Positions 59,014-64,000 of a stretch of 64,000 nucleotides of DNA are shown here, one piece after another. The stretch comes from Hippasteria phrygiana (Eukaryota; Echinodermata; Asteroidea; Valvatida; Goniasteridae), in NCBI GenBank assembly GCA_037893225.1, contig JAZGUH010000117.1:1860001-1924000 (forward strand), read 5' to 3'. Position numbers and translations under genes: made by a program. Numbering within the stretch: the stretch's first letter is position 1; each line of letters begins with the position of its first letter. A model generated the notes under the pieces. The model worked only from the letters and a program-made list of their open reading frames with translations. It did no database searches and was not told the origin of the DNA.

Positions 59014-62000
59014 TTGTCAAGTGATACATCAAAGAAGTTATCTGCCAGCCCTCAACAGTCTATAGGTCTACAAAATTCACATAGCTCACTGCCGGACAGA
59101 CCCTCAGGTGCTGTAGATACCAGTGGCCACCCTGCCCATGCGAAACACGATGCTGATGAATCGCCAAAAGATGCCTCAATCTACTCTCGCTGGCATCAGT
59201 TTCCTGCTGATCCAGTTATGGAGTCTGCATCCCACATTCCACCCCTGGGTAGTATCCTAGATGGTGTTGGAGTGCCTCGAAGGACAACTAGCCAGGGCAG
59301 TTTAGTCTTCAGTGCAGCAGGGAGTGCTAGAAATCCAGAGGTTGTTAAGAATCCCATTGAGGCCCCATCGCATGACAGTCAGAGTAGCCTCACTCCAGCT
59401 CAGAGGATAAGCATGGACTGGAAGGCCCAAAATACTGATAGCAATCAAGTGGGTGTTGCTGAAAGCACAGGGGAAGCTCCAACAAAGAGTGATCCTCCTA
59501 AACGCAGCCCACTGCATCCAACTGCTGAAGCCCTGCTACCCACTGCTGAAGCCCTGCTGCCCACTGCTGAAGCCCTGCTGCCCACCGCTGAAGCCCTGCT
59601 GCCCACTGCTGAAGCCCTGCTGCCCACCGCTGAAGCCCTGCTGCCCACCCCTGAACCACTACTTCCCACCCCTGAAGCCCTGCTCCCCACCCCTGAACCA
59701 CTACTGCCCACCCCTGAACCACTGCTGCCTACCCCTGAACCACTGCTGCCTCTCCCAGCTGACTTCAACGACCGTGCTTCCACAGATCCACAGTTCAAAG
59801 AAAGGCGACTGTACATAGAACGCACGTCCCAACGGAAGCAGGAAGTCCTGCAGCAAAGCAGAAGCTTTGGGTTTACAGGTGGCAAGTCGGAACTGGCACA
59901 ACGCAACCAGTCCTCCCTGCCCCCAAGATTCCAGGCTTACCGTGTCCAACAGCAAGGCAAATCATCGCATGCTGGGGATAAATGTACAGCTCTCCCTGAT
60001 CCTATTATAGGGGAGCCCAAGCTGGTGGAGAATGTTGGAGGAATGAAGAAGAGGAAGGCGCCTGATCGCGACGGGGAAGAAGATGAGAGCAAAAGAGTAG
60101 AGATCCCGGATACTAAAGAAACAGCTGAAAACAAGGGAGCTGGAACAGATGACTGGCAGACACAGGTAAAGAAACCCTAACATTGGAGTCTCTCTAAAGC
60201 AATATTGACTCGTGTACTGAAAATGAAAAAGATACTCGTACATGTACCATGTGTAGTTACTCCCTAGAAGACCAAAACAGATTTTAAAGATTCAGACACA
60301 TTTCAAATTATCCTCGTGTTATTTGTATATTCATATGTGACATGGCCCCACAAAACGGGTGAAAAGTAGCAAAAGTTGAGAATGTTTTTGTTTCTGCTTG
60401 TAACTCGGAATGCCTTAATAGTGTGACTTTCTGCACAATTCATGCTGCCAGGTCACAAGTGTGTTGTAATGAGAAAGTTAATGCCATCAGTAACAAACAA
60501 AGAATTGTATATCAAACAAAGTTAAAATTACTTTTCTGCCTGTTTTAAATTTGAAGTTGATAAATTTTGGTGTCATGTTTGACAGTTTTTAGTTTTGTTC
60601 CTTTTTCCTAGATGAGCAAGAAAAAGAAGAAAGCCATGGCTCAGCTAGAAGCCGAGCAAAGGCAGCAGCAGCAGGCAAAGGCTAAAAAGATTGGGTCCAT
60701 GGACAAGCTCATTGGAGTGTTGTCGGAGCAGTTCACAGATGTCAAACCGTGAGTGGCTTTTCTGTATCAGCCCTGTGCTCAAGGACTTTCTTAATAGGAA
60801 TGTGAATTTATAACGGCACCTCATTGAAACTTGACCCCCAGCACTGCTTGATGTATTCTCATTTCTGTGTGTGCTTTAAAACTAATGCTCGGTGCCTGAA
60901 CACTGCCTATAACACTCTACATGTAGTTTTGCCTTCATCCAAAAGAGAAAATGAGTGACCCTTAGGTAGTTGCCAATGTACTTATTGATGCTCTTGTTGA
61001 TGTGTACTGATGTGCTTTACTGATGGTCTTGCTGGTGTGCTTGCTGATGTGATTGTTGATGTGCTTGCTGATGTGCTTGTGGATGTGTTTTTGGGTGTAC
61101 TTTGTAAATTATGTACTTGTTGATCTTGCTGATGTGCTTGTTGATGTTGTTTTTATACTTGTTGGTGTACTTGTTGATATACTTAGCGCTGCATATGTTG
61201 ATGTGTTTATTTTGATGTGCTTGTTGATGTAAACCCCTTGAGTACGGTATTTTACGGGAGACGTCGGCGTGCCGCGGCGGCTCTGGCAGCCAAGCGAACC
61301 GCTACAATGTGTTTGTGCAGTCAAGCGTAAAATACACAATAATCCAACAATGGATTGAAACTGCACAAACAGCAGCCAATTGCATCATCCGGCCTGGTGG
61401 CACTGTTTTTTTTGGCACCATATTCCGTCATCCGTACGCAAGGGGTTAACTTTGATGTGCTTTTTTAACCCTAACCCCCTAGGGTGCATGCAAAATCATA
61501 TTAAAATTAGAGGAGTTTAGATTGTTAGGGTTAATGTTCTTGTCGTGCTTGCTGATGTACTTGTGGATGTAATTGTCCTCTTAAAATCCCAGGAATGACG
61601 TGATGGAGGTGATCAGGCAGGTGAGGATGGACCACAATGGAAGCCTGAGTGGCATTCCCTTCAGCACCATCGTAGCAGAGTCCAGGCTGTACCTACAGAC
61701 CAAACTTGAGCCACCCAGACCTCAGCCAGTTAAACCACCACAGACCACCAACATCAGAGACAGAGAACTTCCTACCCTTCAAACAATCAAGCAAACGGTG
61801 CCAAATCAGGTATTCTGCGTGTCATCTTCCACTAGTTCCATTGAATTTTCTGCTGATGGGGTTTAGTTCTGCTTTCCTCCCGATATGGAAACTGTTTGTT
61901 TTGGGTTTGGTTTTTTGCAAAGTAATACTGTGTTGGCATCTTAGTGTGTCACTCTAGTGAATATGAGACTTATTTTTATAGTTTGATGATTGCATGCCAA

Positions 62001-62422
62001 CTTTTTGTGATTATACGAAATACTGTCCACTTGATTTAGCATCAGCTGATTTTGATCTTGTTTTGTCCGAGTGAACATATTTAAAGCCGGATGACGGCAA
62101 TAGCCGCAAAAAAAATGCTACCAGGCTGGATGACGTCTATACACACCATTTTCTGCAGTTTCAACCCATTGTTGGATTATTGTGTATGTTACGCTTGGCT
62201 GCACAAGCACATTGTGTCCGTTTTACTTGGCTGCAAAAGCCGGCCCGACACCCTGATGCCTCACTGTAATAACCGTACTTTTGCACCCCCACCCCCCCCC
62301 CCCCCTGGAAACTTGATATCTTGCAGGAAGGCACCGACATTTGTGTCATCTGCCAGGAGGAGATGGACTCAAAGAGCGGCGATGTTAGAATGTTGGACTG
62401 TGGGCATCTGTTCCATGATGAG
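41446..62422 (+). CDS. TTC3: TTC3/DZIP3-like RING-type E3 ubiquitin ligase (16 exons, both ends incomplete)
   Basis: Sixteen exons with AG/GT borders and fully compatible phases join into one open frame of about 2,525 residues. Exons: 41446-42504, 45204-45414, 48146-48218, 48654-48803, 49288-51575, 51963-52094, 53053-53192, 54386-54605, 55349-55449, 55607-55790, 56366-56637, 57284-57590, 58177-60165, 60612-60748, 61593-61809, 62327-62422. In order: Pro/Gln repeats, a conserved winged-helix-like block, a long acidic disordered region, coiled coils (about 1261-1519), a second disordered region with polyQ and heptads, the 'KLIGVLSEQF..VK..DVMEVIRQVR' helix pair, and the first half of a C-terminal RING. 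This order is that of the TTC3/DZIP3/RNF214 family, which ubiquitinates target proteins. N-terminal TPRs are not seen; upstream exons must exist because the first exon starts mid-codon without a Met. Human TTC3 is 2,025 residues, so this one is larger. Confidence 0.85.
42505..43239 (+). other. Intron with no recognisable element
   Basis: ORF-poor. An ACGTAxGG-type word recurs near 42795-42905 but no element borders were found. Confidence 0.4.
43240..43462 (+). mobile_element. piggyBac-like TTAA MITE, copy D
   Basis: TTAACCCCTTGAGTACGG at the left and CCGTATGCAAGGGATTAA at the right, same orientation as the 33356 copy, with GCAGCCAAGCG and GCAGTCAAGCGTA in the interior. Confidence 0.85.
43746..45037. 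mobile_element. Non-autonomous hAT element with 8-bp target duplication
   Basis: CAGTGTTGTAG (43754-43764) and its inverse CTACAACACTG (45019-45029) bound 1,276 bp. AAACATAA flanks both sides exactly (43746-43753 and 45030-45037). Both sub-terminal regions carry arrays of GAGACCGAGACC/AAGACC words (43780-43901 and 44890-45015), as is common for hAT transposase binding sites. An internal AT-rich array (ACATTAATTAAAACATACAA) lies at 44414-44480. No transposase ORF. It sits in the TTC3-like intron between exons 1 and 2. Confidence 0.9.
45204..45414 (+). CDS. TTC3-like exon 2: conserved winged-helix-like block
   Basis: Acceptor GCAG|T; donor GAG|GTGAGA. Encodes QFEEVLMAHGTLEVCDNR, LPAPIRRGIKRLGGLKPFLE and FFIVDGDYISLR. 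A helix 'L...GGL..FL' followed by a 'F.I.GDYI.L' strand resembles small winged-helix folds. The fold assignment is inference. Confidence 0.85.
46182..46206 (+). repeat. (GGTTC)n short tandem repeat
   Basis: Several GGTTC units followed by related GTTCGGGTTC words to 46250. Confidence 0.8.
46419..46776 (-). mobile_element. TGTAAATACCGG-type TIR element, inverted copy
   Basis: TGTAAATAACGGAAATCGTGGAC at the left and TGCTGGTATTTACA at the right, with GACAAAGGG, CAAACAAAAGAGGGACAAT and CGAAAAAGTTAAAG interior words that are the inverse of those at 4733 and 19267. About 358 bp, carrying extra sequence in the middle. Confidence 0.6.
47351..47596. mobile_element. MITE with 48-bp TIRs (CAGGGSCCAATTTCATAAAG)
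   Basis: CAGGGCCCAATTTCATAAAG extends to TTTGCTTAGCATG and is repeated inverted, nearly perfectly, at the right end (to 47596). 246 bp in all, with internal GCTTAGCATG-type words. CAGGG ends suggest hAT, but no 8-bp duplication is visible. Confidence 0.75.
47796..48009 (+). mobile_element. piggyBac-like TTAA MITE, copy E (second subfamily)
   Basis: TTAACCCCTTGAGCCCGGGT at the left and ACTGGGTTCAATGGGT at the right; the ends are inverted with mismatches. The interior TATTATAATGGGGCGCC and GTGCAGCCAAGCG match the copy at 52511. Confidence 0.7.
48146..48218 (+). CDS. TTC3-like exon 3 (short linker)
   Basis: Acceptor TTTGCAG; donor AAAG|GTTAGC. Encodes ATSHDLIEWEDSKTEDFAMA and five more residues. 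Phase 0 in, phase 1 out, matching both neighbours. Confidence 0.75.
48654..48803 (+). CDS. TTC3-like exon 4
   Basis: Acceptor CCAATAG; donor CCTG|GTAATT. Encodes a Ser/Gly/Asp-rich stretch with LWEICSFLTSDYGSGGGYYD. Phases agree with exons 3 and 5. Confidence 0.75.
49005..49160 (+). mobile_element. hAT-like terminus with C-rich tract
   Basis: CAGTGGCGTAACGACGGGG at 49005 is a typical hAT-MITE end. A C tract lies at 49139-49157. The opposite end is not found before exon 5. Confidence 0.4.
49288..51575 (+). CDS. TTC3-like exon 5: long acidic disordered region
   Basis: 2,288 bp, acceptor TGTGCAG, donor AAGCT|GTAAGT. It opens with a cysteine-containing segment, CLCLSDMCLRCRNKFEENHL. More than 600 residues rich in E, D, S, T, Q and N follow, without folded motifs. 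PLRYYHRMVLVEEDDSFSDD and the tail KGVNTDEIQMCTRAVSTKKT look more constrained. 51540-51575 (AYMKKYIQA) begins the coiled coil of the next exon. Confidence 0.85.
51963..52094 (+). CDS. TTC3-like exon 6: coiled coil
   Basis: Acceptor TTCGCAG; donor TTGG|GTATGA. 44 residues, VERVIVLEITLEYERDFMVT continuing to KETLQETEKRLW: charged and helical with heptad spacing. Confidence 0.8.
52312..52508 (-). mobile_element. piggyBac-like MITE, copy F
   Basis: CCCCTTGCATACGGATG at the left and GTACGCAAGGGG at the right, in the opposite orientation to copy C. The right end abuts copy G. Confidence 0.8.
52511..52673 (+). mobile_element. piggyBac-like MITE, copy G (second subfamily)
   Basis: ACCTTCTGCCCAGCTGTTATAATGGGGCGCC at the left (decayed) and ATCAATGGGTTAA at the right. 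It shares the junction TAAC with copy F, so the two lie back to back. Confidence 0.65.
53053..53192 (+). CDS. TTC3-like exon 7: coiled coil
   Basis: Acceptor ACACCAG; donor CATG|GTATGA. Encodes DAKRELDVRRKQQTLEFKKT and ELRDLQGFYSLTKSKLVASQ. The frame hits a stop 21 bp past the donor, supporting splicing there. Confidence 0.8.
53286..53607. mobile_element. TTAA-flanked element with telomere-like ends, copy 3
   Basis: TTAACCCTAACCCCCTACTG at the left; GACGTTTAGGGTTAA at the right. The interior has three diverged copies of a GACCAAxTCxGxCAAAATCCA word. Confidence 0.55.
53745..53925 (-). repeat. Dispersed repeat, copy 3 (inverted, partial)
   Basis: The inverse of the right half of 16556-16917: TACTGAATTATTACGAAATACC, TTTCAAGAAAAGTTGAAATTTAT and CAATCGTTGG. 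Confidence 0.65.
54386..54605 (+). CDS. TTC3-like exon 8: coiled coil with DKVV repeat
   Basis: Acceptor CTAAG; donor CAAG|GTAACC. 54453-54488 is a 12-bp tandem repeat encoding DKVVDKVVDKVI. The rest (ELESVTRQLLDLEAS, ERAVALLERAKSSELK) is helical. Confidence 0.8.
54714..55073. mobile_element. TTAA-flanked element with telomere-like ends, copy 4 (expanded)
   Basis: TTAACCCTAACCTTCCC at the left; GAGTTAGGGTTAA at the right. The interior is an irregular array of GGAGGATT(C/G)AGG words, the same core as the GAATCCTCC of copy 2. Confidence 0.6.
55349..55449 (+). CDS. TTC3-like exon 9: coiled coil
   Basis: Acceptor TTTCTTAG; donor CTCGG|GTAATC. Encodes LLEMKHRCIQQKITSALMDA and EYTYNIYAEGSQL. Confidence 0.8.
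55607..55790 (+). CDS. TTC3-like exon 10: coiled coil end
   Basis: Acceptor GCCAACAG; donor AGTG|GTAAAA. Encodes FSEKAHLVTKWAEYQNMMQA and KLESKYNSMVRMIKDGDQTL followed by LPELVVPSLDAFTVSV, typical of the helical bundle before the second linker in this family. Confidence 0.8.
56366..56637 (+). CDS. TTC3-like exon 11 (linker; acceptor uncertain)
   Basis: Donor ACAAG|GTTGTT and the phase into exon 12 are good. The acceptor TTTCAAAAAAG at 56365 is weak, chosen because it keeps phase 0. Encodes a Pro-rich linker and the basic VGRGRGRRLIG. Confidence 0.6.
56860..56935 (+). repeat. (AATG)n and AAAAAAATAAA low-complexity sequence
   Basis: Four AATG units at 56861-56874, and an A-rich run at 56908-56934. 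Confidence 0.7.
57284..57590 (+). CDS. TTC3-like exon 12 (linker)
   Basis: Acceptor CATCTTTCAG; donor AAGCAG|GTGAGA. Encodes a Pro/Gln/Thr-rich linker ending GFQFGMPLAGEGDVPLGLLE. Phases 2/0 agree with neighbours. Confidence 0.8.
58177..60165 (+). CDS. TTC3-like exon 13: polyQ and PTAEALL heptads
   Basis: 1,989 bp, acceptor TTTTACATAG, donor CACAG|GTAAAG. It opens with basic helical KNRAERIMHMQQRIHSAPKL. 58975-59013 encodes 13 glutamines (12 CAG, 1 CAA). 59518-59748 encodes eleven 7-residue units (PTAEALL x6, then PTPEPLL/PTPEALL), a 21-bp coding minisatellite. The C-terminal part has the basic FKERRLYIERTSQRKQEVLQ and a KKRKAPDRDGEEDESKR cluster that could be a nuclear signal. Confidence 0.85.
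60612..60748 (+). CDS. TTC3-like exon 14: start of conserved C-terminal helix block
   Basis: Acceptor TTTTTCCTAG; donor AAACC|GTGAGT. Encodes a Lys/Gln-rich helix and MDKLIGVLSEQFTDVKP, the first half of the helical module that precedes the RING in TTC3/DZIP3/RNF214 proteins. Confidence 0.85.
60980..61231 (+). repeat. Degenerate minisatellite, TTGATGTGCTTGCTGATG
   Basis: GATGTGCTTG(C/T)TGATGTG-type units repeat at least ten times through the intron between exons 14 and 15, and again in short form near 61540-61570. Confidence 0.75.
61232..61449 (+). mobile_element. piggyBac-like TTAA MITE, copy H
   Basis: ACCCCTTGAGTACGGTATTT at the left and CCGTACGCAAGGGGTTAA at the right. The interior closely matches copy C. 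It is inserted inside the TTGATGTGC minisatellite. Confidence 0.85.
61465..61534. mobile_element. TTAA-flanked element with telomere-like ends, copy 5 (smallest)
   Basis: TTAACCCTAACCCCC at the left; GTTAGGGTTAA at the right; 70 bp. It carries ATCATATTAAAATTAGAGGA, the inverse of copy 2. Confidence 0.65.
61593..61809 (+). CDS. TTC3-like exon 15: conserved helix block
   Basis: Acceptor AATCCCAG; donor AATCAG|GTATTC. NDVMEVIRQVRMDHNGSLSG then IPFSTIVAESRLYLQTKLE completes the family-typical 'I.Q.R....GSLSG......I' pattern. A Pro-rich linker leads to the RING. Confidence 0.85.
62084..62282 (-). mobile_element. piggyBac-like MITE, copy I (ends decayed)
   Basis: GCCGGATGACGGCAATAGCC at the left and AATAACCGTACTTTTGCACC at the right, with ACGCTTGGCTGCACAAGC and TTGGCTGCAAAAG inside. 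It ends about 45 bp before the acceptor of the RING exon, followed by a C tract. Confidence 0.7.
62327..62422 (+). CDS. TTC3-like exon 16: first half of the RING finger
   Basis: Acceptor ATCTTGCAG; donor GATGAG|GTTGGT. 32 residues holding zinc ligands C-V-I-C, then C-G-H-L-F-H (C3-H-H of a RING-H2), with 15 residues between the CxxC and the next Cys. The expected W-x-CPxC half is not found before 64000, so the gene runs past the window. Confidence 0.9.
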
Positions 62423-62884
62423 GTTGGTTGCAGTCTGTCAGTCAGTCTGTGTGTCTGCCCTTTGTTTCTTTGTGTATTCACTGATGTTTTGTGGTGCCTG
62501 TCTGACCTTTGTCGTCTGTCTCGCATTCCATTTGTTTTGTCTGTTTGGCTGGCTGGTCGCCCCTAGCCTCAGATTTGGTGTAACATCATTCGTGGTTGGC
62601 TCCACCAGCCCTTTCTCCATTCCGTCTGTATTTGTTTCCATTCTTCCTTTCAGTTCAACTGCTGTTACATTTATTCCCACTAAGATTCACATTTACTATT
62701 TTCTTTTGTCTTAGAGGATATTGAGATTAAGATTTTCTGCCCAATCTTGACCCTAATGATTCCATTTTGAATGAGATTCCTTAAAAAGAAACCCGCTTTA
62801 TTCATAATCCTTCCTATTTATCGACCATTTGAGTTTTTCTCAAGGCAATCTGCTTACCATGCCTGTGTGATTTTTTATTTTTTT

Positions 62885-63045
62885 GCATGGCAGTCATTAT
62901 CCTCTCCAAAAATAAGTTGAAGAGGGTAGGTGACAGTGGACAGATGAGGTTGTCCTTGATGTACATCCTCATGGTTGCTCATATAGCTGCATATCAAATC
63001 AAATGCCTTCTTGAAGCCAATGAAGACATTCACTCAGTGCTCAAC
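62885..63045 (-). pseudogene. Non-LTR retrotransposon reverse transcriptase relic
   Basis: On the minus strand one frame reads FIGFKKAFDLI (the FxDxKKAFD palm block) and another, downstream, IKDNLICPLSPTLFNLFLER, the 'GCPLSPxLFNL' block. Both are standard LINE reverse-transcriptase motifs in the correct order, separated by a frameshift. Flanking domains were not found. Confidence 0.75.
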
Positions 63046-63631
63046 CCTGCGTGCAGCACCGCCCCAAAAATGACTCGGACGCACCAAGGTGCTGCTCCGG
63101 AAGGCACTTTTTATAGCATGGACATGAAAGGTGACTAGAGGCCCTCAGACTGGGGGTTCGAATGAGGTTTGAGCGAAATTGGCTCAAAGGTGTTTACGTA
63201 ATAAACAAAAATACAAAAACTTGCCTCACCAAACAGGCACATTGCTGCACGCAGGGTTAAGTTGAAGATCAGCTCCTTGCCTGTTTTTCAGCTATGATGG
63301 TTGCTGCTTGGGGCTTTCGCCACACTTTCCAATTTTTCAGTCCCCACACCATGTAAAATGTGTGCAACTGGCAATAATACAAAGATACTACCCTCACAAC
63401 CAAATGACCCCCAAATAGTGTAGGTACATTTTTGACTCATAAACTGGTTATAGAATTGTATTGATACTATGTTTACCATACGTTGATACAGATAGTTGGC
63501 CATTCTTATAACGTTATCATTTTATTTTCAAAATACTTCTTTCTTTAAAAGACTTCTTTCGTAGTCGAACATTTAATGTATGGAGACTTTGTGCCAAAGG
63601 TAAGGACGTGGGAACATAATTGATGAAAATA
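63046..63631. other. Intron, no exon seen
   Basis: No second RING half (W-x-CPxC) could be found on the plus strand. Confidence 0.5.
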
Positions 63632-63996
63632 TGTGGCACCAGCAAGCGAAATCAGACAAAAGTTGGAAATTTTGAAAATTGAGATTTCCATCCCATAATA
63701 AGATATAAAATGTAAGCTTTGTAATTGTGAAAAAAATTACTGTTATACAATATTTTGGTTTTCGAATAGAGCCGTAAATTCAGCATTGAGAATGGAAAAT
63801 AATACATAGTTTAAAAATGTACGCCAAACTAAAATGTCAAATTGTACACATTTAATGGTCTCAACACAAGCGCTACTTTTCTTTTTTACAAAAATAACAA
63901 TCATGATTTTTTTTTTACGATTTCATATAAATTGCAATTAACTCAAAAAAAGGGTCATGCGACTTTATATGTCTGATTTCTCTTGCGGACGCCACA
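63632..63996. mobile_element. MITE with 27-bp TIRs and ATAT target duplication (copy 2)
   Basis: TGTGGCACCAGCAAGCGAAATC at the left and the inverse of TGTGGCGTCCGCAAGAGAAA at the right. ATAT flanks GTGG...CCAC on both sides. Inverted relative to the copy at 12110. Confidence 0.75.
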
Positions 63997-64000
63997 TATG

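Noticed and set aside
59445..59906. Minus-strand ORF with SSGSGVGSRASAVG repeats
   Set aside because: Antisense of the PTAEALL heptad repeat in the TTC3-like exon 13.
62091..62714. 207-aa forward ORF
   Set aside because: It runs through a MITE copy, a C tract and the RING exon in the wrong frame.
1..64000. CRISPR array, operons, bacterial ribosome binding sites
   Set aside because: The window is eukaryotic with spliced genes. No regular direct repeats with unique spacers of CRISPR type are present.

Overview
The window is eukaryotic, AT-rich and intron-rich, and packed with short terminal-inverted-repeat (TIR) elements. The intronless HEXIM gene, the TTC3/DZIP3-type ubiquitin ligase and the repeat landscape point to an invertebrate animal, most likely a marine deuterostome such as an echinoderm. 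That placement is inference; nothing in the sequence fixes the species.

Three protein-coding loci can be supported. (1) Bases 2-250 (+) are the last coding bases of a Pro/Tyr/Gln-rich tail, possibly ALIX/PDCD6IP, with a 3' UTR reaching at least to the poly(A) signal at 691. (2) Bases 35633-34641 (-) are a complete intronless HEXIM, the 7SK-dependent inhibitor of P-TEFb, with a TATA-like promoter near 35800. (3) Bases 41446-62422 (+) hold sixteen phase-compatible exons (about 2,525 residues) of a very large TTC3/DZIP3-like RING E3 ligase. Its N-terminus is not identified, and its RING finger is cut in half because the next exon lies beyond the right edge.

Bases 697-34640 are a gene desert made of repeats: a tRNA-derived SINE, two MITE families with 4-bp or TTAA target duplications, a hAT-like element with a nested 208-bp duplication, a 415-bp pentanucleotide array, foldback elements, a non-LTR reverse-transcriptase relic and a possible LTR-element protease relic. 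The TTC3-like introns carry the same families: piggyBac-like TTAA MITEs, a 1.28-kb hAT element with a perfect 8-bp duplication, a Harbinger-like MITE and a LINE relic.

The most unusual pattern is a set of very short palindromic or half-palindromic sequences built on CATGGAGG/CCTCCATG. Seven of them are flanked by 7-bp direct repeats. They look like excision footprints of a transposon whose ends begin CATGGAGG. A second theme is a family of TTAA-flanked elements whose inverted ends are telomere-like (CCCTAAC/GTTAGGG). The three genes show no sign of working together in one pathway.
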